Shown: positions 46,987 through 55,911 of the stretch, piece after piece
Layout of the letters: every line of letters begins with the position of its first letter
Numbering within the stretch: the stretch's first letter is position 1
Assembly: GCA_016714605.1 (NCBI GenBank)
Contig: JADKDL010000002.1
Span: forward strand, 310,001-374,000
Direction: 5' to 3'
DNA length: 64,000 nt
Origin: Bacteroidales bacterium
Lineage (GTDB): Bacteria; Bacteroidota; Bacteroidia; Bacteroidales; UBA1715
Notes under the pieces: model-generated
What the model saw: only the letters and a program-made list of their open reading frames with translations
Databases searched by the model: none
What the model was told of the DNA's origin: nothing
Translations under genes and position numbers: made by a program

Positions 46987-48348
46987 ATGAAATTTGAACT
47001 TACAAGAGCATATATAGATGATTTAAAAGAACTTATAGAAGAGGAAAATGTTACCGATGCATTGGAAAAAATCAGTGATCTTCATGCTGCTGATATTGCC
47101 GATGTTTTTGAACAATTAGATACCGAAGAGGCTCATTATCTCTTTTTTAATCTTCGCTCCGAACTAGCTTCGCAAATACTTACTGAGCTAGAAGATGATA
47201 ATATAGACCGTTTCCTGAAAGCAATACCAGGTGAGATTATAGCCAACGTGCTTATTCAGCAAATGAATACTGATGATGCTACCGATATTGTTCAGCGTCT
47301 GTCTCCAAAGCTCAAAGATGAGGTTATGCACCATCTAAAAGATAAGGAGCATGCCGAAGATATTGCCGATTTGCTTGTATTTGATGAAAACACTGCCGGT
47401 GGATTGATGGCAAAAGAGCTTATCAGAGTTAATTGGAATTGGGATATTAACACCTGCATAAACGACATAAGAAGACAGTCTGAGGAGGTAGAAAATGTTA
47501 TCTACATATACGTAGTTGATGATGATGAGAAATTGTTAGGTACTTTGCCAATAAAAAAACTTATCACCAACCATGGAAAGGTTAAAGTATATGATATTTT
47601 AGATAAAGAGATTATTTACGTTCAAACTGCAACATCGTCGAGCGAGGTTGCAACCATTATGGAACGGTATGATTTATTTGCACTTCCAGTAGTTGATACC
47701 TTGAATAGGTTGGTTGGGCGCATTACCATAGATGACGTGGTCGATGTGATTAAAGAACAGGCCGAGAAAGATTATCAAATGGCATCGGGTATAACTAACG
47801 ATGTAGAATCTAATGATAATATTTTCAAGCAGTCAAGAGCCCGTCTTCCTTGGTTGTTTATCGGTTTGTTGGGTGGTGTAATTGATGCTTCAATTATTAA
47901 TAATTTCGAGGTAGAATTTTCGCTTTTTGCCGGACTTGCTTTGTTTTTACCATTAATAGCTGCAATGGCCGGTAATGTGGGTGTTCAATCTTCATTTATT
48001 GTAATTCAAAGTATTGCAAATAAAACAATTGAATTAGAGTCGCCTTTGAAGAGAATTTCTAAGGAATTTCTAGGTGCTTTGTTTAATGGATTTATTTGTG
48101 CAGTTGCAATTTTTCTTTACAATTACTTCTTTTCAGATTCATTCTTACTTACTTATACGGTGAGTGTTGCTCTGTTTTCTGTAATAATTTTTGCTGCATT
48201 GAATGGAACAATAGTACCGCTAGTATTGCATAAGTTTAAGATTAATCCGGCATTGGCTACTGGTCCATTTATTACGACACTAAATGATATAATGGGGCTT
48301 TTTATTTATCTTTCAGTTGCAAGATGGATCTATTTGCTCGTATCGTAA
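46987..48348 (+). CDS. mgtE: Magnesium transporter MgtE
   Basis: 453 residues. The cytoplasmic N domain is superhelical and acidic (ISDLHAADIADVFEQLDTEEAH, IVQRLSPKLKDEVMHHL). A CBS pair follows (residues about 130-255: FDENTAGGLMAKELI, VDTLNRLVGRITIDDVVDVI). The C-terminal half has five TM helices with LPWLFIGLLGG, PLIAAMAGNVGVQSS and the terminal RWIYLLV. MgtE is a gated Mg2+ channel in which Mg2+ bound by the N/CBS domains closes the pore. Complete length for the family. Confidence 0.95.
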   Translation: MKFELTRAYIDDLKELIEEENVTDALEKISDLHAADIADVFEQLDTEEAHYLFFNLRSELASQILTELEDDNIDRFLKAIPGEIIANVLIQQMNTDDATDIVQRLSPKLKDEVMHHLKDKEHAEDIADLLVFDENTAGGLMAKELIRVNWNWDINTCINDIRRQSEEVENVIYIYVVDDDEKLLGTLPIKKLITNHGKVKVYDILDKEIIYVQTATSSSEVATIMERYDLFALPVVDTLNRLVGRITIDDVVDVIKEQAEKDYQMASGITNDVESNDNIFKQSRARLPWLFIGLLGGVIDASIINNFEVEFSLFAGLALFLPLIAAMAGNVGVQSSFIVIQSIANKTIELESPLKRISKEFLGALFNGFICAVAIFLYNYFFSDSFLLTYTVSVALFSVIIFAALNGTIVPLVLHKFKINPALATGPFITTLNDIMGLFIYLSVARWIYLLVS

Positions 48349-48536
48349 GCTTTTTTTGAGTTTAATGTTAAAAAAATGTAGAATTAAAATAGGTGTATTC
48401 AAAAATAGTTAATTTTGAGCTATAGTTTTGCACAGTTATTGTTTTAACTGGTAAATACATTAAAAGAAATATTTCTAAAAACAATGTTTAATAATAAAAT
48501 ATAGTATTTTTGTTTTACTAAATAAAAGGATTATTT

Positions 48537-48971
48537 ATGAAAAAGTTTTTTTTGTTAATGGGGATTTTGTTAAGTATCGGATTAGTATCAAATGCTCAAA
48601 CCGAACAAACAAATCAAAATGTTACAGATAGTAGCAACGCTGAAATTGCGTTCGAAACGTTAGTACACGATTACGGAAAAGTTGAATTTGGTGCAGATGG
48701 ATCTTGCGAGTTTAAATTTAAAAACACTGGGACAGATCCGTTGGTATTGAATAATGTACAATCTACTTGTGGATGTACCGTTCCTGAATGGCCTAGAAAC
48801 CCAATTGCTCCCGGACAATCAGCTTCAATAAAAGTTGTGTATAATACAAAAAGAAGTGGTGTGTTTACAAAAGGAATTACCGTTATGTCAAATGCTAAAA
48901 CTGCAACCGTTAGATTAACAATAAAAGGTGAAGTGGCCGCCCAACCGGACGTACCAACATTAGGACAATAA
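48537..48971 (+). CDS. DUF1573 secreted protein
   Basis: 144 residues with signal peptide MKKFFLLMGILLSIGLVSNA-Q. The mature part is a single Ig-like DUF1573 domain: FETLVHDYGKVEFGADGSCEFKFKNTGTDPLVLNNV, STCGCTVPEWPRNPIAPGQSASIKVVYNT and TKGITVMSNAKTATVRLTIKGEV. The CGC motif and the PxxPIAPG segment are typical. These small periplasmic or surface proteins are common in Bacteroidota but their role is not established. Confidence 0.9.
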   Translation: MKKFFLLMGILLSIGLVSNAQTEQTNQNVTDSSNAEIAFETLVHDYGKVEFGADGSCEFKFKNTGTDPLVLNNVQSTCGCTVPEWPRNPIAPGQSASIKVVYNTKRSGVFTKGITVMSNAKTATVRLTIKGEVAAQPDVPTLGQ

Positions 48972-48997
48972 AAGAATATAAAAAATAAAAATTCACT

Positions 48998-49025
48998 AAG
49001 GTCTTAATTTAAACATTAAGACCTT
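48998..49025 (+). terminator. Terminator after the DUF1573 gene
   Basis: AAGGTCTTAA (48998-49007) pairs with TTAAGACCTT, followed by a run of T. The aminotransferase gene begins 18 bp later. Confidence 0.8.
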
Positions 49026-49043
49026 TTTTTTTAACAAATCAAT

Positions 49044-50246
49044 ATGCCGCAAATATCAGATAGAGGTGAACGTATGCCTGCTTCACCAATTAGAAAATTA
49101 ATGCCATATGCTGAAAAAACTATAAAAAAAGGAATTCAGATATATCATTTAAATATAGGTCAACCCGATCTTAAAACTCCTGTAGAAGCCTTAAATGCTC
49201 TGAAGAATTGCAATTTAGAAACTATTTCTTATTCGCATTCTGCCGGTAATGAATCGCTTAGAAGGAAAATGGCAGAGTATTACAAAAAAATTCAAATAGA
49301 TGTGAGTTATGAAGATATACTCATAACCGTAGGTGGTTCTGAAGCTATTAACTTTGCTTACTATTGTATTCTTAATTATGGCGATGATGTACTTGTACCT
49401 GAACCATTTTATTCAAATTATTTCGGATTTACTACCGAAACCGGAGCAAGAATGATTCCTGTTCGTTCTACTATTGAGAACGGATTTGCTTTGCCCCCAA
49501 TTGAAGAGTTTGAGAAAGTAATGACTCCTAGAACAAAAGCGTTAATGCTTTGTAATCCAAACAACCCAACAGGGTATGTATATAGTAAAGAAGAGCTTTT
49601 GCAAATAAGAGATTTTGTAAAAGAGTATGATCTTTTTCTAATTTCTGATGAAGTATATAGAGAATTCTGCTATGAAGGCAAACATTATTCAGTGCTCGAA
49701 CTTGAAGGTATAGAAGATAATACAATTTTAATAGATTCGTTTTCTAAACGCTACAGCGAATGTGGTATTAGGGTAGGAGCATTGGTTTCAAGGAATAAAG
49801 AAATAATAAAAACTGCACTTAAATTTGCTCAAGCACGATTGAGTCCGCCTAGTCTGGGTCAGATAGTTGCTGAAGCATCGCTAGATGTTCCTCAAAGCTA
49901 CCTCAATAATGCCTTTATAGAATATAAAAGCCGACGAGATTTTATTATATTGGAGTTAAACAAAATAAAAGGAGTCTATGCACCTATGCCCAAAGGAGCG
50001 TTCTATACAACAGTGCACCTACCGGTAGACGATGCTGAGGAATTTTGCATCTGGATGCTTGAAGAGTTTTCATTCAATGGTGCTACAGTAATGTTAGCCC
50101 CTGGAAATGGTTTTTATATAGGTCAGAAAATCGGAAAACAACAGGCTCGTATTGCTTATGTTCTTGAAATTGATAAACTAAGAAAAGCTGTAGAATGTCT
50201 TAAAGAGGCTTTGAGGGTTTATCCGAAAAGAACTATTGAGCAATAA
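49044..50246 (+). CDS. PLP-dependent class I aminotransferase (aspartate aminotransferase-like)
   Basis: 400 residues, fold type I. Motifs: HLNIGQPDLKTPVEAL, the substrate loop region YSHSAGNESLRRKMAEYY, LCNPNNPTGYVYS (PLP Asn), LISDEVYREFCY (Asp and Tyr) and the Schiff-base lysine in DSFSKRYSECGIRVG. The C-terminal Arg that holds the substrate carboxylate lies in QQARIAYVL. AspB/AspC-like; the true amino donor cannot be settled from sequence. The start follows a terminator closely. Confidence 0.9.
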   Translation: MPQISDRGERMPASPIRKLMPYAEKTIKKGIQIYHLNIGQPDLKTPVEALNALKNCNLETISYSHSAGNESLRRKMAEYYKKIQIDVSYEDILITVGGSEAINFAYYCILNYGDDVLVPEPFYSNYFGFTTETGARMIPVRSTIENGFALPPIEEFEKVMTPRTKALMLCNPNNPTGYVYSKEELLQIRDFVKEYDLFLISDEVYREFCYEGKHYSVLELEGIEDNTILIDSFSKRYSECGIRVGALVSRNKEIIKTALKFAQARLSPPSLGQIVAEASLDVPQSYLNNAFIEYKSRRDFIILELNKIKGVYAPMPKGAFYTTVHLPVDDAEEFCIWMLEEFSFNGATVMLAPGNGFYIGQKIGKQQARIAYVLEIDKLRKAVECLKEALRVYPKRTIEQ

Positions 50247-50265
50247 CTGTAATTATATTTTTTTT

Positions 50266-50294
50266 GTCACTATTCTTAGCTCTAGAATAGTGAC
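50266..50294 (+). terminator. Terminator after the aminotransferase
   Basis: GTCACTATTCT pairs perfectly with AGAATAGTGAC around a 7-nt loop. Followed by GATTTTTGTTTT; a T-run also precedes it, so it may work in both directions. Confidence 0.75.
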
Positions 50295-50332
50295 GATTTT
50301 TGTTTTAAATATAGAATGTTAGAGATTTGAAA

Positions 50333-51208
50333 ATGAAGAAAATTCTCTTTATCATAAATCCAATTTCCGGAACTGGAAAAAAGAAAATTGTAGAAAAATT
50401 GGCTCCTGTTGTTTTAGGTAGCGATTTTTCTATTGAATTTCTTTATACTTCTGCTGCAGGACACGCCCGAACGATAAGCAAAGAGAATGCTTCTAGGTTC
50501 GATATTATTACTGCTGTTGGGGGCGATGGAACAATAAACGAAGTTGCAGACGCTCTTATTTATTCAAATTGTAAATTAGCACTCATCCCCTGTGGATCTG
50601 GCAATGGTTTTGCCCGATTTCTAAGAATTCCATTATCAGTAAAACGTGCTTTGGAGATTATTAAAATTGGTAATTCAATGGTAATTGATACTGCTACAAT
50701 GAATAATTTCAAGTTTGTAAATATTTGTGGTGTTGGCTTTGATGCTGAAATCGGTCATCTTTTTGCTCATTTTGGTAAGCGTGGTCCTTTGTCATATCTA
50801 AAAATTATTCTCGATGAATTTTCAAAATACAAATCGAAGCGCTACAATATTTGTATTGATGGAAAACAGTTACATAAAGATGCTTTTTTGATTAGTATTG
50901 CCAATTCAAGTCAGTGGGGATTGGATGCTCATATAGCCCCGCATGCTAAAATAAACGACGGATTGCTTAATGTTAGTATTCTTAAAAATTTCCCTCTCTT
51001 TAAAACACTTCCATTGTCGTTGAGGTTATTCAACAAAACTATTGACAGGTCACCGTATGTAGAAACCTTTGCTGCAAAGAACATTACAATTGAAAATAAT
51101 ACTCTGTTGTATGCTCATGTAGACGGAGAACCAATTACTCTTCATTCCGATATTCACATTTCAATTGTACCTTTGTCATTATCTGTAATTGTTCCCTTTA
51201 GAAAATAA
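50333..51208 (+). CDS. Diacylglycerol/lipid kinase, YegS/DagK family
   Basis: About 291 residues from ATG 50333 (MKKILFIINPISGTGKKK). The catalytic nucleotide motif is VGGDGTINEVADAL, followed by IPCGSGNGFARFLRIP. GVGFDAEIG and DGLLNVSI, typical of the C-terminal beta domain, are present, as is the late DGEPI. These cytosolic, membrane-associated enzymes phosphorylate diacylglycerol or sphingosine-like bases with ATP. Bacteroidota members can act on sphingoid bases, but the substrate cannot be assigned here. Confidence 0.9.
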   Translation: MKKILFIINPISGTGKKKIVEKLAPVVLGSDFSIEFLYTSAAGHARTISKENASRFDIITAVGGDGTINEVADALIYSNCKLALIPCGSGNGFARFLRIPLSVKRALEIIKIGNSMVIDTATMNNFKFVNICGVGFDAEIGHLFAHFGKRGPLSYLKIILDEFSKYKSKRYNICIDGKQLHKDAFLISIANSSQWGLDAHIAPHAKINDGLLNVSILKNFPLFKTLPLSLRLFNKTIDRSPYVETFAAKNITIENNTLLYAHVDGEPITLHSDIHISIVPLSLSVIVPFRK

Positions 51209-51328
51209 AATTCTTGCTACTCTTTAGCAGTTCTATTTCTATGCTTTTATTAAATTATAGTATATTTGATAACTAGTTAATAATATCTCTAAAAGTTAAC
51301 ATTTCTACATAGTAAAATTTTAGAAATA

Positions 51329-53767
51329 ATGATTTTTTCAGATATCCTATTGAAAATTTTTAATAATAAAGGTAATTATATTATGATTAAAATGTTATTT
51401 GCTAATATTTTAGCAAAGAAAGTAGATTTTCTGGCTATTGTATTGATATATATATTAACCTTTCCCACTTTTTCAATTGATTATGGAATAGGACTCGATG
51501 CTTCTTATATTTGGGCTTTCAACCATCTGTTTGCTTTTGATTATCATACTGTTTCGCGCTTAGTTTTCCCTTTCGGCCCATTGACATTACTCAAAAATCC
51601 GACTGCCGATTGGTTGAATTTTGAGATATTTCTTATTTTCTTTACGTTTACAAAATTGCTTTTTTGCTACAAATTAATTTCTTTCAATAGATATATTTCT
51701 ATTAGCAAATACTGGCTTTATCTGATAGTTTTTCTTACACAGTTGAGTGTTCAGATAGATTTCTATATTATTTTCCTGAGTTTTATTTACAGTTTTGAAT
51801 TTTTGCAGCATAAAAGATATTATAGCATTGCGATTGCCGGCTTTATATCATTCGTAGGTTTATCTATAAAGTCTTCAATTGGTGTTTCGGCATTTTCGGT
51901 TGTTTTTATTGCTCATCTATTAAGTTTATTAGAAAAAAGGGATATTGCATTTTTTCTAAAATCTATTGCGGTTACAATACTTTCTGTTTATGTGCCTGCA
52001 ATTATAATATTTAAAAGTTTCCTATTTCCGTTTACCTATTTTTATAATGTGCTGATGTTGTCATCAGGCTATTCATCGGCACTTTCTTACTTTTCAAAAA
52101 ACAATTGGCTTGTTCTGAGTTTATTTATTGCTACAATACTTTCTGTTCCTTTTCTGTTTAGAAGGGCTACTATTAGAAATGCTTTTTGGCTGTTATTGCC
52201 AGTTTCTTTTGCTCTATGGAAGCATAGTTTTGTGAGACAAGATTTTACTCATAATTCGCTTATGTTTTATTATCTATTTTATTATTGGGCTGTTTTTTTA
52301 ATTCTGTCTGAATCAAAAAAACAAGCAAAAATAATTGCTCTTATTGCAATATTCAGTGTGAGTCTTTATTATCGTAATATGAGTTATTTTTGGAATTACG
52401 AACCCAAGCGAGTTGAAATTAATGGAATAAATAATTTTGCTGAATTACTGTTTGATTTTACTGAGTTTAAAGAAAAACAAAAGAATATTTCTGATGAAAG
52501 TATAAAAAAAAGCAAATTGCCCGACACTGTTTTGAATATTATTGGAACACGAACGGTTGATTCTTATCCTTGGGAATTGTCTTATTTCTCAGCAAATTCT
52601 TTAAACTGGAAACCACGTACTATATTGCAAAATAGTAGTTTCTCTAGGTGGTTGGATGATTTAAACGCTCAAGATTTTTCACTTGTCAATGGCCCTGATT
52701 TTCTTATTGTTCATTCTGAAAACGACCAGTGGAACGGAAAGTTTGGTTCTATTGATAATAGGTATCTTCTAAATGACAATCCTATTTCTAACATAGCATT
52801 GTTTGGTAATTATAGTTTGAAATATAAAGATGAAGAGATTCTTTTGTTTGAAAAAACAGCAACTTTAAAGTTGGCTGAAGTTGTATTGTCTAAAACTGAA
52901 ATTGCTGATTGGAATGAATGGATTTCAGTGTCTCCTAATAATGGTGAGATTCTCAGGCTGAAAGTACAAACTGAAAATTCGGTACTTGGATCCTTTAAAA
53001 ATTTCATCTATAAAAAAGAAGAGTATTATGTAGATTATCAGCTTTCTAACGGGAAAGTATTCAGCTATAGATTCATTACTGAAAACGCAGTCGATGGTTT
53101 ATGGGTGCATCCGCTAATTAGATTTCCAAATACCGAATATATAGAAGCTCCCGTAAGTAAGGTCCGGTTACGTTGTTCAAACCAAATTTTTAACAAATCA
53201 AGTTTTGATTATCAGGTTGAGAAAATTAAAATCCGTAACAATAATGTTGATAGTATCAATAATAACGTATATAGTTTGTTTGGCAAATCGAAAACTACAC
53301 ATGATACAATTGTTTTTGCTTTAAATGAAGGTTTTGATAATCTTGAAACGAATTCAATAAACGGAGTAAATATCAATAGTCAGAATTATTTTCAGGGTAT
53401 TGGTTCAAACGAAGTAAGTGGGGGTGGGTTTTCATATACTTTTACCATTCCACTTGATAGTCTTTGGCTGTTAGCTGACACTGCTGTCAATACATTATAT
53501 TTAGAAGCTGAATTGATGCACCTGAACCAAAATTCAGATGCAAAGCTAGTTATAAACATTACTGAAACCGATGCTGATGTATGGGCTGAACAGAGTTTAT
53601 CTAAAACAAACTCTGGCAATAATTGGCTTTTTACTGCTAAATATCTTGAGTTAAAAAGACAAAATTCCAAACAAGGTACTCTAAAAGTATTTGTTTGGAA
53701 TTATGGTAAAAAGCCTGTCTATATAGACAATTTCAATTTGTTTGTAATTCAAAAACAGGAGAAGTAA
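51329..53767 (+). CDS. Large polytopic membrane protein with C-terminal extracytoplasmic domain
   Basis: 812 residues; an ATG at 51383 (MIKMLFANILAKKVDFLAI) is an alternative start. Residues about 30-370 carry about ten TM helices, with an early loop GIGLDASYIWAFNHLF then RLVFPFGPLTLL. The layout recalls GT-C glycosyltransferases or lipid-linked polysaccharide enzymes, which carry an acidic residue in the first loop. Residues about 400-812 are a soluble domain with predicted beta-sandwich strands (for example FKNFIYKKEEYYVDYQL, FSYTFTIPLDSLWLL). I cannot name a family. It follows the lipid kinase by 120 bp and is convergent with purF. Confidence 0.65.
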   Translation: MIFSDILLKIFNNKGNYIMIKMLFANILAKKVDFLAIVLIYILTFPTFSIDYGIGLDASYIWAFNHLFAFDYHTVSRLVFPFGPLTLLKNPTADWLNFEIFLIFFTFTKLLFCYKLISFNRYISISKYWLYLIVFLTQLSVQIDFYIIFLSFIYSFEFLQHKRYYSIAIAGFISFVGLSIKSSIGVSAFSVVFIAHLLSLLEKRDIAFFLKSIAVTILSVYVPAIIIFKSFLFPFTYFYNVLMLSSGYSSALSYFSKNNWLVLSLFIATILSVPFLFRRATIRNAFWLLLPVSFALWKHSFVRQDFTHNSLMFYYLFYYWAVFLILSESKKQAKIIALIAIFSVSLYYRNMSYFWNYEPKRVEINGINNFAELLFDFTEFKEKQKNISDESIKKSKLPDTVLNIIGTRTVDSYPWELSYFSANSLNWKPRTILQNSSFSRWLDDLNAQDFSLVNGPDFLIVHSENDQWNGKFGSIDNRYLLNDNPISNIALFGNYSLKYKDEEILLFEKTATLKLAEVVLSKTEIADWNEWISVSPNNGEILRLKVQTENSVLGSFKNFIYKKEEYYVDYQLSNGKVFSYRFITENAVDGLWVHPLIRFPNTEYIEAPVSKVRLRCSNQIFNKSSFDYQVEKIKIRNNNVDSINNNVYSLFGKSKTTHDTIVFALNEGFDNLETNSINGVNINSQNYFQGIGSNEVSGGGFSYTFTIPLDSLWLLADTAVNTLYLEAELMHLNQNSDAKLVINITETDADVWAEQSLSKTNSGNNWLFTAKYLELKRQNSKQGTLKVFVWNYGKKPVYIDNFNLFVIQKQEK

Positions 53768-53771
53768 TATT

Positions 53772-55670
53772 TTAATACGCTCGTTCGTTTTTTCCTTCTA
53801 TGTAATTTATAAAAGCTCTGTTTACCGCTCTATTCCCTCCAGGGGTAGGGTAGTCGCCAGTAAAATACCAGTCGCCCGTATGGTTTGGTATTGATTTTCT
53901 CAAACCATCTACTGTTTGGAATATCACCGCTATTTCTGAGTGAATATCTTTTGGTTTAAGCATTTGAGATATTTTAGCAGATATTTCTGTATCGGTAAAT
54001 GGAGCATATATCAGCGATACATAGTTTATCATTTCATCAATTGGATTGTTTACTTGCTCAACACATTTTTTGTAAACATCATTTATTACACTTTGCATGT
54101 TTCTTTCTTTGAGCAATTCAATAGCTGCATTAAATGCACATAAATGCCCCAGTATAGCCATATCTATTCCATAACAGTCTGGATATCGTATCTGTGGTGC
54201 TGAAGACACAATAATTATTTTCTTTGGATTTAGTCGGTCTAATATTTTAAAAATACTGTTTTTAAGTGTTGTACCTCTTACTATCGAGTCGTCAATAACA
54301 ATTAGATTATCTTGACCTGGATTTACAATTCCGTAGGTAACATCATATACATGATTTACCAAATCGTCTCTGCTTTTATCTTCTGTAATAAATGTTCGAA
54401 GTTTAGCATCTTTAATTGCAATTTTTTCTATTCTAGGTGCTATAGAAAGTATTTTGTCAATCTCTTCCGGACTCAGATTGCTTTTAGAGTGAAGAATTTT
54501 TTCTTTTTTTACATTATTCAAATACTCATTTACGCCCTCCATTATTCCATAGAATGCAGTTTCGGCAGTATTGGGAATATATGAAAAAACAGAATTTTCA
54601 ATATCGTAGTTAATTTCTTTCAAAATTTGAGGAAGTACAAATTTTCCTAAGTTTTTTCTTTCTGTGTAAATATCTTTATCACTTCCTCTTGAAAAATAAA
54701 TTCTTTCAAAAGAGCAAGCGCGTTTTGGTCTATCTTCACGTATTTTGTTGATGATAATTTTGCCTGAGTTTTTTATTACAATTGCATGACCGGGAGGTAC
54801 TTCCTGTACTTGTTCAGCTTTTAGGTTGAATGCAGTTTGTAAAACAGGTCTTTCTGAGGTAATTACAGCAATTTCATCATCATGGTAGTAAAAAGCAGGT
54901 CTTATACCCCAAGGGTCGCGGGTAATAAATGCATCTCCATTGCCTATAATTCCGGCTATTGCAAAGCCTCCGTCCCAATACTTACAAGCCTCTCTTAATA
55001 CTTTTGTCATATCAAGTTGATCTGATATGAGGTTAGATATTTCTGTATTTGAAATACCTGCCGATTTTAATCCGTTAAATAGATTTTGATTTTCTCTATC
55101 AAGGAAATGACCTATTTTTTCAATTATTGTCACAATATCAGAAAATCCTTTGGGATGCTGTCCAAGTTCTAAGAGTTTAGAAAACAGCATATCCATATTT
55201 GCCAAATTGAAATTGCCTGCAATAACAAGATTTCTTGTTTTCCAGTTGTTTTCTCTCTTTACCGGATGGCAAGCATTTATATCGTTTTTTCCAAAAGTTC
55301 CATATCTAAGGTGTCCTAAATATATTTCACCTGCAAAAGGGGTGTTTTGTTTGGCCCAGTTGGCATCTTTAAGTAAATCTTTATTATATTTTTCAACTTC
55401 TACATATGGCTCATTTATAGCAGCAAATACGTCTTTTATTGGAGTCGACGAATTTGATCTTGCTCTTTTAAGATACTCTTCTCCCGGTTCCATATCTAAT
55501 TTGCAACATGCTACTCCTGCTCCGTCTTGTCCGCGATTGTGCTGTTTTTCCATTAGTAAATACAGTTTATTTAAGCCATATTTCCAAGAACCGTATTTTG
55601 CCTGATAGTATTCTAGTGGTTTTAGTAATCTAAGCAATACAATGCCACACTCATGCTTAATAGAATCACT
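53772..55670 (-). CDS. Amidophosphoribosyltransferase (PurF-like), long Bacteroidota form
   Basis: About 632 residues from ATG 55670. That start puts the N-terminal nucleophile Cys at position 9 (MSDSIKHECGIVLLR); an in-frame ATG 42 nt earlier is less likely. The glutaminase domain shows HNRGQDGAGVAC and GHLRYGTFG. The phosphoribosyltransferase domain has the PRPP loop VIDDSIVRGTTLKNSI and SAPQIRYPDCYGIDMA. It takes the first step of purine synthesis. It is about 120 residues longer than E. coli PurF, with extra sequence at the C-terminus (IPNHTGDWYFTGDYPTPGG). A 10-bp inverted repeat lies 45 bp upstream. Confidence 0.88.
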   Translation of the reverse strand, partial: SDSIKHECGIVLLRLLKPLEYYQAKYGSWKYGLNKLYLLMEKQHNRGQDGAGVACCKLDMEPGEEYLKRARSNSSTPIKDVFAAINEPYVEVEKYNKDLLKDANWAKQNTPFAGEIYLGHLRYGTFGKNDINACHPVKRENNWKTRNLVIAGNFNLANMDMLFSKLLELGQHPKGFSDIVTIIEKIGHFLDRENQNLFNGLKSAGISNTEISNLISDQLDMTKVLREACKYWDGGFAIAGIIGNGDAFITRDPWGIRPAFYYHDDEIAVITSERPVLQTAFNLKAEQVQEVPPGHAIVIKNSGKIIINKIREDRPKRACSFERIYFSRGSDKDIYTERKNLGKFVLPQILKEINYDIENSVFSYIPNTAETAFYGIMEGVNEYLNNVKKEKILHSKSNLSPEEIDKILSIAPRIEKIAIKDAKLRTFITEDKSRDDLVNHVYDVTYGIVNPGQDNLIVIDDSIVRGTTLKNSIFKILDRLNPKKIIIVSSAPQIRYPDCYGIDMAILGHLCAFNAAIELLKERNMQSVINDVYKKCVEQVNNPIDEMINYVSLIYAPFTDTEISAKISQMLKPKDIHSEIAVIFQTVDGLRKSIPNHTGDWYFTGDYPTPGGNRAVNRAFINYIEGKNERAY

Positions 55671-55714
55671 CATTGGGAACGTTATATAATTTGTTTTGCC
55701 AAAATTAATCAATA

Positions 55715-55741
55715 TTAACGTAATAGTTAAAATTACGTTAA
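55715..55741. promoter_or_regulatory. Inverted repeat upstream of the purF-like gene
   Basis: TTAACGTAAT-agttaaa-ATTACGTTAA: perfect 10-bp arms with a 7-nt centre, 45 bp before the PurF start. It fits an operator for a dimeric regulator; no T-tract for a terminator. Regulator unknown. Confidence 0.5.
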
Positions 55742-55911
55742 CTCATATTTATGTTTTTATTAACAAGTCTGTTCATTTTAAGTATTATTACACAATCAAT
55801 CAAAGAAATATACGCATTAAAATAGATGTTATTTGTTTGAAATTGAATAATATAATCAATATTTTAAAATACAAATACTTATTTAACAATTTCTAATAGT
55901 ATTACTGTAAA

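Noticed and set aside
48509..48516. TATTTTTG before the DUF1573 gene
   Set aside because: Fits TAnnTTTG but lacks a -33 TTG and lies in very AT-rich DNA where such matches arise by chance.
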